From a virus: DNA of 24,130 nt. The notes below the pieces were generated by a model. That model was not told the origin of the DNA, did not search any database, and worked only from the letters and a program-made list of their open reading frames with translations. The stretch is taken from positions 1 through 24,130 of the IMG/VR virus record IMGVR_UViG_3300043409_002517; one strand, given 5' to 3'. The position numbers were made by a program, and so were the translations under genes. Within the stretch, counting starts at the first letter, position 1; each line of letters starts with the position of its first letter. Below, piece by piece: positions 12,961-19,054 of this stretch.

Positions 12961-13152
12961 TTAATCCTTATAAACTAATGACGATGTACCATCATATCGT
13001 GAAATGTCTTCATTCCATGATGGTGGTTTTCCACATTCGAAATGCATAACATCTCGACCTTCAATATCTTCTTCAATGTTCAAAAATTGAACATCTTCGG
13101 TGTTATGCCAATCTTGGCACCATTCACAATAAACTTTAAATGCTCTTTCCAT
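12961..13152 (-). CDS. Small CxxC protein (63 residues)
   Basis: It reads MERAFKVYCEWCQDWHNTED, then FLNIEEDIEGRDVMHFECGK. CEWC and a later single Cys with nearby His residues could form a zinc site, although the usual second CxxC is incomplete here (FECGKP). Its ATG shares its A with the stop of the 38-residue membrane protein gene. I recall similar phage proteins without a function. Confidence 0.8.
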   Translation of the reverse strand: MERAFKVYCEWCQDWHNTEDVQFLNIEEDIEGRDVMHFECGKPPSWNEDISRYDGTSSLVYKD

Positions 13153-13268
13153 TATCCAAACATCACAATAAGAAAAACGATAACAACAAAAAGTTGAAAC
13201 ATTTGCACAGTCATTGGATTGTACAAAAACGGATACTTCGATATAAATTCCATAATTTTAAATTTCAT
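13152..13268 (-). CDS. Very small membrane protein (38 residues)
   Basis: The reading MKFKIMEFISKYPFLYNPMT, then FQLFVVIVFLIVMFG is one C-terminal membrane span with a basic N-terminus. It is bounded exactly by its neighbours: its ATG lies just after the upstream TAA (TAATATG), and its TAA shares a base with the next ATG (TAATG), which is how genes are packed here. An internal ATG at 13253 (MEFISK) is the alternative start. Confidence 0.72.
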   Translation of the reverse strand: MKFKIMEFISKYPFLYNPMTVQMFQLFVVIVFLIVMFG

Positions 13269-13269
13269 A

Positions 13270-13485
13270 TTATCTTTCTAAAATAACATAGTCACCAAAA
13301 TACTTGTCAAAGGTTGTAACAAGGTTTTCATAGTCACCACTTTTCATTTCCTGAATGATTTGATTAGCATCAAGGTCAAGTTGGCGAGCAAATTTCTTTG
13401 CATAACCCATTAGACAAAATGCATTGCCTTCGGGACCAGTCAAATCAATAACGAGATTTTCAGCAATTTCTTTTGCACGAATCAT
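13270..13485 (-). CDS. Conserved small phage protein (71 residues)
   Basis: It reads MIRAKEIAENLVIDLTGPEG, then NAFCLMGYAKKFARQLDLDA, and ends FDKYFGDYVILER. The LTGPEGNAF segment followed by GYAK and FGDYV is, as I remember, a recurring phage family of unknown role. It is helical and soluble. The ATG lies one base after the stop codon of the GP88-like gene. It shares a transcript with that gene, driven by the promoter at 14269-14297. Confidence 0.85.
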   Translation of the reverse strand: MIRAKEIAENLVIDLTGPEGNAFCLMGYAKKFARQLDLDANQIIQEMKSGDYENLVTTFDKYFGDYVILER

Positions 13486-13486
13486 A

Positions 13487-14236
13487 TTAAGCAGCCTTCA
13501 ACATAAAAGTAGGATATTTCACAAAACCAGAGGTATCTTTTTTCGCTTTACCTTTAGCATACAAACCGACAACAACACCACGGCGGTCAAGGAATCGCAA
13601 ATCAGATTCATCACCGTTAATCACCATACGAGAAAAGTAGGTTTTAGGTAATGGTTCGGTTTTCTTAACACCGAATACTGTAGCAATATTGTAACCTTGC
13701 ACGATTGCTTTTTGTACATCAGCATCATTTCCGTCAGCGGCAGAAAATGTCAAATCATAATTATCATTCAAACCGACTTTACGACCAAGAATTTTAGTAT
13801 AGTCATAAAATTGGAACTGAGAAAATGCATCAAAAATATTTTTGTAAACAACACCGTTACGAATCACTTCGTATTTCTCCCACGATAAGTCGGAGGTGCC
13901 ATTCAAACGAAAAACTGGAATCAAATCTTTTTTAATTGATTGTTTAATTGCCAATTCAATATCTTTAACTAGACTTGCCATGAATTCAGCACGATATTCA
14001 AAAAACATTTTGGTTTTACGAATACGGGCATTTTGAATAACATTGGTTGATTCACCCTTTTTAAACATACCGCCACGACCTGCCGTATTCAAACAAGCAA
14101 ATTTGCAACCTGCGGTCGCCTTTGGACAAGTATTATAACCTGACAATGAAGCAGGCGCAAGGTGTAGAATGTAGGTCATATAACCTTGTTTCATGCCCTT
14201 GAGGACTTTAGGATTTCCAACTGTCAATAAATTCAT
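13487..14236 (-). CDS. GP88-like phage protein with Cys cluster (249 residues)
   Basis: The N-terminal part has ILHLAPASLSGYNTCPKATA and GCKFACLNTAGRGG, giving C37-x6-C44-x3-C48. RIRKTKMFFEYRAEFMASL follows, then FRLNGTSDLSWEKY, FYDYTK and LTFSAADGND. This order fits the GP88/DUF7227 family known from mycobacteriophages and others. The family has no proven activity; three close Cys at the start and a TIM-barrel-like series of strands hint at an iron-sulfur or radical-SAM-related fold, which is inference. A strong early promoter and AAAAAGG precede the ATG. Confidence 0.85.
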   Translation of the reverse strand: MNLLTVGNPKVLKGMKQGYMTYILHLAPASLSGYNTCPKATAGCKFACLNTAGRGGMFKKGESTNVIQNARIRKTKMFFEYRAEFMASLVKDIELAIKQSIKKDLIPVFRLNGTSDLSWEKYEVIRNGVVYKNIFDAFSQFQFYDYTKILGRKVGLNDNYDLTFSAADGNDADVQKAIVQGYNIATVFGVKKTEPLPKTYFSRMVINGDESDLRFLDRRGVVVGLYAKGKAKKDTSGFVKYPTFMLKAA

Positions 14237-14268
14237 AATTTAATCGCCTTTTTCATCATCATGTAGCC

Positions 14269-14297
14269 ATTGTATCACAATATGGCAAGGGTGTCAA
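14269..14297 (-). promoter_or_regulatory. Strong sigma70-type early promoter for the GP88-like gene
   Basis: TTGACA, 17 bases and TACAAT, ending 33 bases before the ATG. Its sequence is close to the promoter at 15516-15544 over about 45 bases (GCCAA-TAGTGCTTGACA, CCTTGCCAT, TGATACAATGG). CAAGTGC/GTGCTTG can form a stem overlapping the -35, and ATTGTGATACAAT is a short inverted repeat over the -10. Confidence 0.9.
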
Positions 14298-14333
14298 GCA
14301 CTATTTGGCACTTGTCGCTTAAAAACAACACTC

Positions 14334-14687
14334 TCACCTACGCATATTTGCTTGGTCGATTGCCTCTTCATTAGAGAAAATCGGGACAGCATTAGACTTA
14401 TGCAAAGTACCAATGCCTTTCATAGCAGTACCAGTATAAACATTACCTCTAACAGGTTTTGTAGCAGTACCACCAGGTGTTACCATACTCGGATAATGTT
14501 TAACATCACGACCTGGCGGAATTGTTAATTTTGGTATGGCTGTTGGATCGAAAGATATTTTACCCATAGTCTTTTTTGAAAAATTGGTTTTTTGTGAATT
14601 GATACTATCAAGCCATTGCTCGTATTGAGCAATTTCTTTTTTTGTCTTTTTTTTCTTTTTAGACTTTTGGTAAGTATAGATTAGCAT
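14334..14687 (-). CDS. Conserved small phage protein (117 residues)
   Basis: The N-terminus is very basic (KSKKKKKTKKE), followed by a helix (IAQYEQWLDSINSQ) and a Pro/Gly/Thr-rich, probably extended part: PKLTIPPGRD, YPSMVTPGGTATKPVRG, YTGTAMKGIGTLHKSNAVPI, ending EAIDQANMRR. I recall the YTGTAMKGIGTLHKSN end as almost constant in marine phages, so it is under strong selection, but its role is unknown. It is last before the promoter at 14269-14297. Confidence 0.87.
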   Translation of the reverse strand: MLIYTYQKSKKKKKTKKEIAQYEQWLDSINSQKTNFSKKTMGKISFDPTAIPKLTIPPGRDVKHYPSMVTPGGTATKPVRGNVYTGTAMKGIGTLHKSNAVPIFSNEEAIDQANMRR

Positions 14688-14697
14688 TGAATTAAAC

Positions 14698-14856
14698 TTA
14701 TTGGGTGTACTTTTTTGTACCGAAATACATTAGCGCCAATCCTAACACAGCACAAAACATCTGTGCGGTAAACTCAAGCATTGTTGCCTCTGGCATGTTT
14801 TCCATACCACCGACTGCACCGAATACCAAGAAAAAACCTAAAATTGCCCTAATCAT
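14698..14856 (-). CDS. Small two-span membrane protein (52 residues)
   Basis: The frame reads MIRAILGFFLVFGAVGGMEN, then MPEATMLEFTAQMFCAVLGL and ALMYFGTKKYTQ. Two membrane segments flank a short acidic loop. Its ATG overlaps the stop of the 63-residue gene by 4 bases (ATGA). Similar short MIRAI-type proteins with FGAVGG occur, from memory, in many marine phages. Function unknown. Confidence 0.82.
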   Translation of the reverse strand: MIRAILGFFLVFGAVGGMENMPEATMLEFTAQMFCAVLGLALMYFGTKKYTQ

Positions 14857-15044
14857 ATTGTTTCCATTTCCATATTTTCACTTGCACAAATTTGTGCATC
14901 TTGAATAGCAAAGGTAAGATAATCGCAAAGACTCTCACCCACGGATCCAGAAAGCAAAAATGCCAACTTCTGTAACTGTTCATTGCTCATTTCTGTAATG
15001 TTATAGGCAACTGAGGTCACAACAAAATCATCTATTTTAACCAT
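14853..15044 (-). CDS. Small acidic protein (63 residues)
   Basis: I do not recognise this protein: MVKIDDFVVTSVAYNITEMS, then NEQLQKLAFLLSGSVGESLC and a tail with AIQDAQICASENMEMETI. It looks helical and soluble, with two Cys. It overlaps the upstream gene by 1 base and the downstream gene by 4, within a run of four tightly joined small genes reading from the promoter at 15516-15544. Confidence 0.78.
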   Translation of the reverse strand: MVKIDDFVVTSVAYNITEMSNEQLQKLAFLLSGSVGESLCDYLTFAIQDAQICASENMEMETI

Positions 15045-15259
15045 TATGCACCCACAATCATATTATAAAAACGGCGGCCGTGTTCTTTACTTTGTAAGAT
15101 ATCGGAAAAATCATCATACAAACCATCCATGGAAAAGTAACCATCACGGACATGGCGGTCACGAATTGACGCTTCTAATTTTTGCAAAGTGTCATCATTT
15201 TGAAAATATTGTTTGAGGATGAACATGGACTCAGCAACAAAATCGTTAATATCAAACAT
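15044..15259 (-). CDS. Small acidic protein (71 residues)
   Basis: The start is the ATG at 15259 (MFDINDFVAESMFIL), with GAGG 7 bases upstream, rather than the TTG two codons earlier. It reads on with KQYFQNDDTLQKLEASIRD and GYFSMDGLYDDFSDILQSKE, ending FYNMIVGA. No family was recognised. The upstream stop codon lies between the SD and the ATG, a normal coupling arrangement. Confidence 0.8.
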   Translation of the reverse strand: MFDINDFVAESMFILKQYFQNDDTLQKLEASIRDRHVRDGYFSMDGLYDDFSDILQSKEHGRRFYNMIVGA

Positions 15260-15261
15260 AA

Positions 15262-15486
15262 TCAAACCTCAGCCTTTTCAGTAGTTTCAAACAAAATAAA
15301 TTTAGCGATATTCAAAAATTTACGAGCGGATTCAACATCACCCATTGCCATAACTTCTTGAGCATCGGACATTAAACCAGCGACAACCATTGTCGGACCA
15401 GATAATTTGAATGTAATCGAATCAAAAAATTGGTTTTTAATATCTTCAGCAGACATACCGTAGCAGTTTTTCTCAAATTCAGTCAT
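15262..15486 (-). CDS. Small early protein (74 residues)
   Basis: It reads MTEFEKNCYGMSAEDIKNQF, then ITFKLSGPTMVVAGLMSDAQ and EVMAMGDVESARKFLNIAKF. The MSDAQE...A-G-D-E-ARK-LN-AK part recurs in marine phages as I recall and is probably a helical pair. It is the first gene after a strong early promoter, with AAGGGAAC before the ATG. Function unknown. Confidence 0.82.
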   Translation of the reverse strand: MTEFEKNCYGMSAEDIKNQFFDSITFKLSGPTMVVAGLMSDAQEVMAMGDVESARKFLNIAKFILFETTEKAEV

Positions 15487-15515
15487 TTAGTTCCCTTATC
15501 AATTTCTATGGTACC

Positions 15516-15544
15516 ATTGTATCAAAAAATGGCAAGGTTGTCAA
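15516..15544 (-). promoter_or_regulatory. Strong sigma70-type early promoter, second copy of the family
   Basis: TTGACA, 17 bases and TACAAT, ending 30 bases before the 74-residue gene. The stop codon of the upstream SWIM gene (TGA) is inside the -35. It matches the promoter at 14269-14297 at most positions over 45 bases. CTGTTG/CAACAG (15559-15564, 15573-15578) forms a stem-loop just upstream, within the end of the SWIM gene. Confidence 0.9.
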
Positions 15545-15927
15545 GCACTAATTGGCGACTGTTGTTTTTCCGCAACAGCAGTAATATGTTTACATTTCCC
15601 ACGGAAATTGTAACCTGTGCAGGTGCAGGAATATGCGGAATTTGACAATTCCACGGTGTATTGTTTTTCTTTGGATTTTACTAAAAAGACACGGACGCCA
15701 AATACTGGTTTTTCCGACTTTATTAGTTTTGCCAAACCTGAATGGTTTGACCGAACAAAGGTTCTGTACCGTTTGTCCAATTTGATGTTTCCAGATTTTG
15801 ATATCATTATCTTATCCCCTCCGTGAACGGCATGGGCGATAATCTTGCCTTTATTGTCAAGCAAGTAAGTATGGTTTGCCTGGAAATCACAAGCCCATAC
15901 TGTCGTTTCTTTAAGAATTTCACTCAT
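15541..15927 (-). CDS. SWIM zinc finger protein (128 residues)
   Basis: The C-terminus has C-x-C, then C-x-H in SCTCTGYNFRGKCKH, the SWIM zinc-binding pattern, used for DNA or protein contacts. The N-terminal part has TVWACDFQANHTYLLDNKGK, IIAHAVHGGDKIMISKSG and FGVRVFLVKSKEKQYTVEL, probably a beta-rich domain. The start is set at the ATG at 15927 (MSEILKETT); ATG at 15933 is the alternative. No SD precedes either, and the promoter places the mRNA 5' end about here. Possible roles are DNA binding in recombination or regulation. Confidence 0.83.
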   Translation of the reverse strand: MSEILKETTVWACDFQANHTYLLDNKGKIIAHAVHGGDKIMISKSGNIKLDKRYRTFVRSNHSGLAKLIKSEKPVFGVRVFLVKSKEKQYTVELSNSAYSCTCTGYNFRGKCKHITAVAEKQQSPISA

Positions 15928-15933
15928 ACCCAT

Positions 15934-15962
15934 ATAGTAACACAATATGGTATGGAAGTCAA
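15934..15962 (-). promoter_or_regulatory. Sigma70-type promoter predicting a leaderless mRNA
   Basis: TTGACT, 17 bases and TACTAT. The expected start, 6-8 bases past the -10, falls on the ATG at 15927. The spacer shares ACCATATTGTG with the promoter at 14269-14297. A stem-loop GTTGTT/AACAAC (15971-15976, 15984-15989) lies just upstream. Confidence 0.78.
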
Positions 15963-15970
15963 GCCCCTCT

Positions 15971-16008
15971 GTTGTTTTTAGGCAACAACTAAGTTAGTGG
16001 TCACTAAC
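15971..16008 (-). terminator. Two stem-loops before the promoter (PeSL-like)
   Basis: GTTAGTG/CACTAAC (15993-15999, 16002-16008) spans the stop codon of the coiled-coil gene, and GTTGTT/AACAAC (15971-15976, 15984-15989) follows. Neither has a true T-run. Together with the promoter they form a stem-loop plus early promoter cassette. Termination is probable only in part. Confidence 0.5.
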
Positions 16009-16171
16009 CCTTGAGCAAAGTTTGCGTGGATTCAGTAGCCATGTCCTCTTCGAATTCTGCTACTTTTAATTTGTTAAGTTGATTCTCCAACTCGGATTTT
16101 TCACCTTGAGCGGATTGAATTTTTTGTTCCAACTCTGCAATTTGTTTTTTTAGGATATCTCTATATGACAT
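16004..16171 (-). CDS. Short coiled-coil protein (55 residues)
   Basis: The start is the ATG at 16171 (MSYRDILKKQIAELEQ), with AGGAAAAAG upstream. The protein is a heptad-patterned helix (ILKKQIAELEQKIQSAQGEK, then LENQLNKLKVAEFEED), so it probably forms a coiled coil, with a Thr/Ser-rich end. I recall this type ending in LLKG in many phages. It overlaps the 49-residue basic gene by 11 bases. Role unknown; an adaptor or oligomer is possible. Confidence 0.8.
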   Translation of the reverse strand: MSYRDILKKQIAELEQKIQSAQGEKSELENQLNKLKVAEFEEDMATESTQTLLKG

Positions 16172-16310
16172 AATCTTTTTCCTCTTGTCGCAACAATCTC
16201 CAAACACCTTTGTCCTTCTTTTGTTGCTGTTTTACTTTTACAAACCCATCTTCTTCATTCCGTTTCAATTTAGTTTTAATTGGTTTTTGACGATTCTTAT
16301 TTGTGAACAT
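16161..16310 (-). CDS. Small very basic protein (49 residues)
   Basis: The frame reads MFTNKNRQKPIKTKLKRNEE, then DGFVKVKQQQKKDKGVWRLL and RQEEKDYVI. It fills the gap between the ClpP-like gene and the coiled-coil gene, and its 3' end overlaps the latter by 11 bases. The high Lys/Arg content fits a nucleic-acid-binding peptide. The SD is weak. A similar ending (GVWRL) is familiar to me from marine phage proteins, with low certainty. Confidence 0.65.
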   Translation of the reverse strand: MFTNKNRQKPIKTKLKRNEEDGFVKVKQQQKKDKGVWRLLRQEEKDYVI

Positions 16311-16334
16311 TTTAGAATACCGTACATCCCTTCT

Positions 16335-16925
16335 TTATGTGTAGTTCAAATAACTATCTGCTATACCAAATGCAATAAGGTCCTCAGGAGTCATCCACAC
16401 ATCTGTTGGTGGTAACAACTTTGCTCTTATCGTTTTCAAATCTAAATCTGTTGCTTCTTTAAGAATGTTTGCCATTCTTTTATTCGTTGATTCCATTTCT
16501 TTACCATATGCTTTAAGGTCATGGTGTTTTCCTTCAGCTGCACAAGAATATTGGTGACACATGATACTAGTATTTCTAGCAATGAATCTTTCACCTCTTG
16601 TACCACATGCAAAAATCAGAAACGCTGCTGATATCACAGAACCTACACCAATAGTTCGTATCGGATGCCTAGAGTTCTTCATTACATCAATCAAAGCAAA
16701 CGCCTGAGACAAATCACCACCAACTGAATTAATCATTAGTGTAAGTGTTTTCTCTGGTTCTGGATTGAGATTTTCATATACTATCCAACGGATAACTTCT
16801 GATACACTTTCTTCATCAATATCATTGCCTAGGTAATGGAAAGATGCAGAAAGTAATCCGAGATTAACCGTCTCGGATGCGCTCATTATTTCATCTAGTT
16901 CTTTTTTGTTAGTCTTTGTTGCCAT
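16335..16925 (-). CDS. clpP: ClpP-like serine protease subunit
   Basis: The 196-residue protein (start ATG at 16925, overlapping galE by 17 bases) has the ClpP fold: LTLMINSVGGDLSQAFALID (the oxyanion loop SVGG at 67-70), GVGSVISAAFLIFACGTRGE with nucleophile S99, RFIARNTSIMCHQYS with H124, and LPPTDVWMTPEDLIAFGIAD with D175. The triad is complete. ClpP forms two heptamer rings and degrades substrates fed by ClpX or ClpA. No Clp ATPase is in the window, so a host partner would be needed. A phage tmRNA in the same window adds an LAA tag, the classic ClpXP signal. Alternatively it could process phage or host proteins alone. Confidence 0.9.
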   Translation of the reverse strand: MATKTNKKELDEIMSASETVNLGLLSASFHYLGNDIDEESVSEVIRWIVYENLNPEPEKTLTLMINSVGGDLSQAFALIDVMKNSRHPIRTIGVGSVISAAFLIFACGTRGERFIARNTSIMCHQYSCAAEGKHHDLKAYGKEMESTNKRMANILKEATDLDLKTIRAKLLPPTDVWMTPEDLIAFGIADSYLNYT

Positions 16926-17850
16926 TATGCCACTCATATGCTGTTTTAAGAATATCAATTATATCATACTTCGGACTATAGTTCAACACTTCTTTGGCAA
17001 TAGTGGTATCGGCAACTAAACTATCTGCATCACCACTACGGCGGGGATTGACTGTATAGGTAACTTTTTGATTGGTAATTTGTTCTAATGCGGTAATCAT
17101 CTCAAGGATAGAATGGCCTCGGTTTGTACCAAGATTCATTGTAACTGATTTGTTACCTTCAAGTAAATAATTAGCTGCGTTAATATGTGCTTCTGCTACA
17201 TCTGATACATGTACATAATCTCGAATACAAGTACCATCAGGTGTATTGTAATCTGTTCCATACAACTGAAAGTTATTTAGATTCTGAATCATCCGAGGAA
17301 TCAAGTGTGTCTCTGGTTCATGTGATTCACCAAATTCACCATCAGGATCAGCACCTGTTAAATTGAAATATCGGAAAATAACATAGTTCAAACCAGACGC
17401 TTCGATTGCCTGTTCTGCACATAGTTTAGAATTACCATATGGAGAGTTATTGAATTTTTCATCACTTTCTAATATTGGTGAATTCTTTGCTTTGTATACT
17501 GCAGCGGTAGATGAGAATACGAGATTTTTCACACCGTGATGAGACATTACATTAATCAAATTACAAGTGCCACCAGTATTGACTGAATAGAACTCAGTAG
17601 GTTCTTCGAATGAAATTCCTGCTTCGATGCGAGCAGCCAAATGAACAACTACATCAAATTTAATTCTACTAAACAATTCATATAAGGCATCTTGGTCTCT
17701 GATATCTGCATAATGCATCATATCAAAGTACGGATTAAGTGTGTGTCTCTTATGACCGAGGCCAACAACTTTCCAACCAGCCTTCTTTAGTGTTTTTGCT
17801 AGATGACTGCCTAAGTAACCTGCGCCACCTGTTATCAATGCTGTTTTCAT
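16909..17850 (-). CDS. galE: UDP-glucose 4-epimerase-like protein (extended SDR)
   Basis: The 313-residue protein has the NAD-binding GGAGYLGSH at 8-16, D-R near 50 (ADIRD), LAARIEAG at 71-78, FSSTAAVY at 112-119 (catalytic Ser/Thr) and SPYGNSK with Y138 and K142. The later part has FRYFNLTGAD and RDYVHVSDVAEAH, as in GalE, which interconverts UDP-glucose and UDP-galactose (or the N-acetyl forms). It is slightly shorter than E. coli GalE (338). It overlaps the glycosyltransferase gene by 4 bases, so together they may make and transfer a sugar to DNA, virion or host surface. Related 4,6-dehydratases are less likely, since the GalE-like RDYVHVSDVA is intact. Confidence 0.9.
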   Translation of the reverse strand: MKTALITGGAGYLGSHLAKTLKKAGWKVVGLGHKRHTLNPYFDMMHYADIRDQDALYELFSRIKFDVVVHLAARIEAGISFEEPTEFYSVNTGGTCNLINVMSHHGVKNLVFSSTAAVYKAKNSPILESDEKFNNSPYGNSKLCAEQAIEASGLNYVIFRYFNLTGADPDGEFGESHEPETHLIPRMIQNLNNFQLYGTDYNTPDGTCIRDYVHVSDVAEAHINAANYLLEGNKSVTMNLGTNRGHSILEMITALEQITNQKVTYTVNPRRSGDADSLVADTTIAKEVLNYSPKYDIIDILKTAYEWHNGNKD

Positions 17851-18617
17851 AGTATAATTTTTATTCCTGGTCCGACTTCAATTTTTTCTCCTTTGGGAAT
17901 GGTTAATAGTTTTTCACCATTCTTCCAAGGAAATTGGCCGAAGTATTTTTCTTTGTTAACTTCATTACCTTTTGTAAAGAATTCTTCTGTCACAGAGTTT
18001 GCATTTCCATCTAATCGATATGCAACACTATTTGTATTCGTACAACCATAATTTGTAAAATCAGTTTTCAACGCACTAAAGAATTGTCTATCTGCACCCC
18101 ATTGGCCGTACCAAGCATGACCAACCCGAACAGCAACATCACGCCGTACGGCAAAACATGATGTATCAATGTGGTGTACTTCAGAATTAAAATATACAGG
18201 CCATTTACCAAGCGATTCGCAATTATCTTCACAGAGAAACTTTCCTTCTTTATCATGTATGTTCCTTAAAGAATAAACCCAATCATAACCTTCTTCTAGT
18301 TTACGAACCATCTTTTCAATATGATCCGGTTCAAACCAGTTGTCTTCATCTAGATAGCAAATAACATCCGCATTGACTAAGAATGATGAGGCGGCATAAA
18401 CTCTATGCCCATACCATCCTTTACCAACATTCTCTTCCAATTCAATCATTCTGGTCTTAGATGAACCGACAAGAATCTCTCTTGCCTTTGGTTCATACTG
18501 ACAACCATCAATGAATATGTAGTGGGTGATATTTTCGTATGTTTGTTTATCTACCGAATCAATACACTTCGTTAGATATTCAGATGCAATCGTTGGTGTA
18601 ACAACAGCAACTTTCAT
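17847..18617 (-). CDS. GT-A glycosyltransferase, family 2-like
   Basis: The 256-residue protein starts MKVAVVTPTIASEYLTKCID, has VDKQTYENI and IFIDG, and a metal-binding D90-E91-D92 in VICYLDEDNWFEPDHI; DTSCFAVRRDVAVRVG follows at the acceptor side. These are the parts of an inverting GT2 enzyme using a nucleotide sugar. There is no membrane span. It overlaps galE (4 bases) and the DUF6433-like gene (4 bases). The acceptor is unknown: modified DNA base, tail protein or host polysaccharide are all possible. Confidence 0.88.
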   Translation of the reverse strand: MKVAVVTPTIASEYLTKCIDSVDKQTYENITHYIFIDGCQYEPKAREILVGSSKTRMIELEENVGKGWYGHRVYAASSFLVNADVICYLDEDNWFEPDHIEKMVRKLEEGYDWVYSLRNIHDKEGKFLCEDNCESLGKWPVYFNSEVHHIDTSCFAVRRDVAVRVGHAWYGQWGADRQFFSALKTDFTNYGCTNTNSVAYRLDGNANSVTEEFFTKGNEVNKEKYFGQFPWKNGEKLLTIPKGEKIEVGPGIKIIL

Positions 18618-19054
18618 TTTGCTTTTCCTAACATGTTCTTGTCATTATAAGCTTCTCTAATCATTTTTGGTGTTAGAAAAGGAACTTTTACATCTTTTTT
18701 GATACATTTAACCAACAACGCAGCTTCATCTTCATGTAGAGACACTAAAATAATCTCTAACAATCTTGATAACTTTTTAGGTTCAACATTAGTTCGTCTT
18801 GGATGATTCTTAACAAACCGATAAAGTTTGTTCATCTCCATATCCAAGTAAGTCATATTTAAACCAGCAGGAGAATTATCTGGTTTATAGTTTGGTATCT
18901 CAACATCAAATACAACATCGGGATTGAAAGCTGCCTCTAAGAATTCACGGAACATTTTATGGTCGTGTTCTCTTAACACTTTCAATTTTGCCGGTTTGTC
19001 TGGCGCTGCTTCGAAATCCTCAAGAATTTCGGAATATAGTTTTTCTGCACTCAT
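18614..19054 (-). CDS. DUF6433-like T4-type phage protein (146 residues)
   Basis: This protein reads MSAEKLYSEILEDFEAAPDK, then KLKVLREHDHKMFREFLEAA, FNPDVVFDVEIPNYKPDNSP and LSRLLEIILVSLHEDEAALL. The pattern fits DUF6433 of T4-like phages, helical and often found near replication genes. It overlaps RNase H by 1 base, and in this phage it is read after it. The role is not known. Confidence 0.82.
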   Translation of the reverse strand: MSAEKLYSEILEDFEAAPDKPAKLKVLREHDHKMFREFLEAAFNPDVVFDVEIPNYKPDNSPAGLNMTYLDMEMNKLYRFVKNHPRRTNVEPKKLSRLLEIILVSLHEDEAALLVKCIKKDVKVPFLTPKMIREAYNDKNMLGKAK

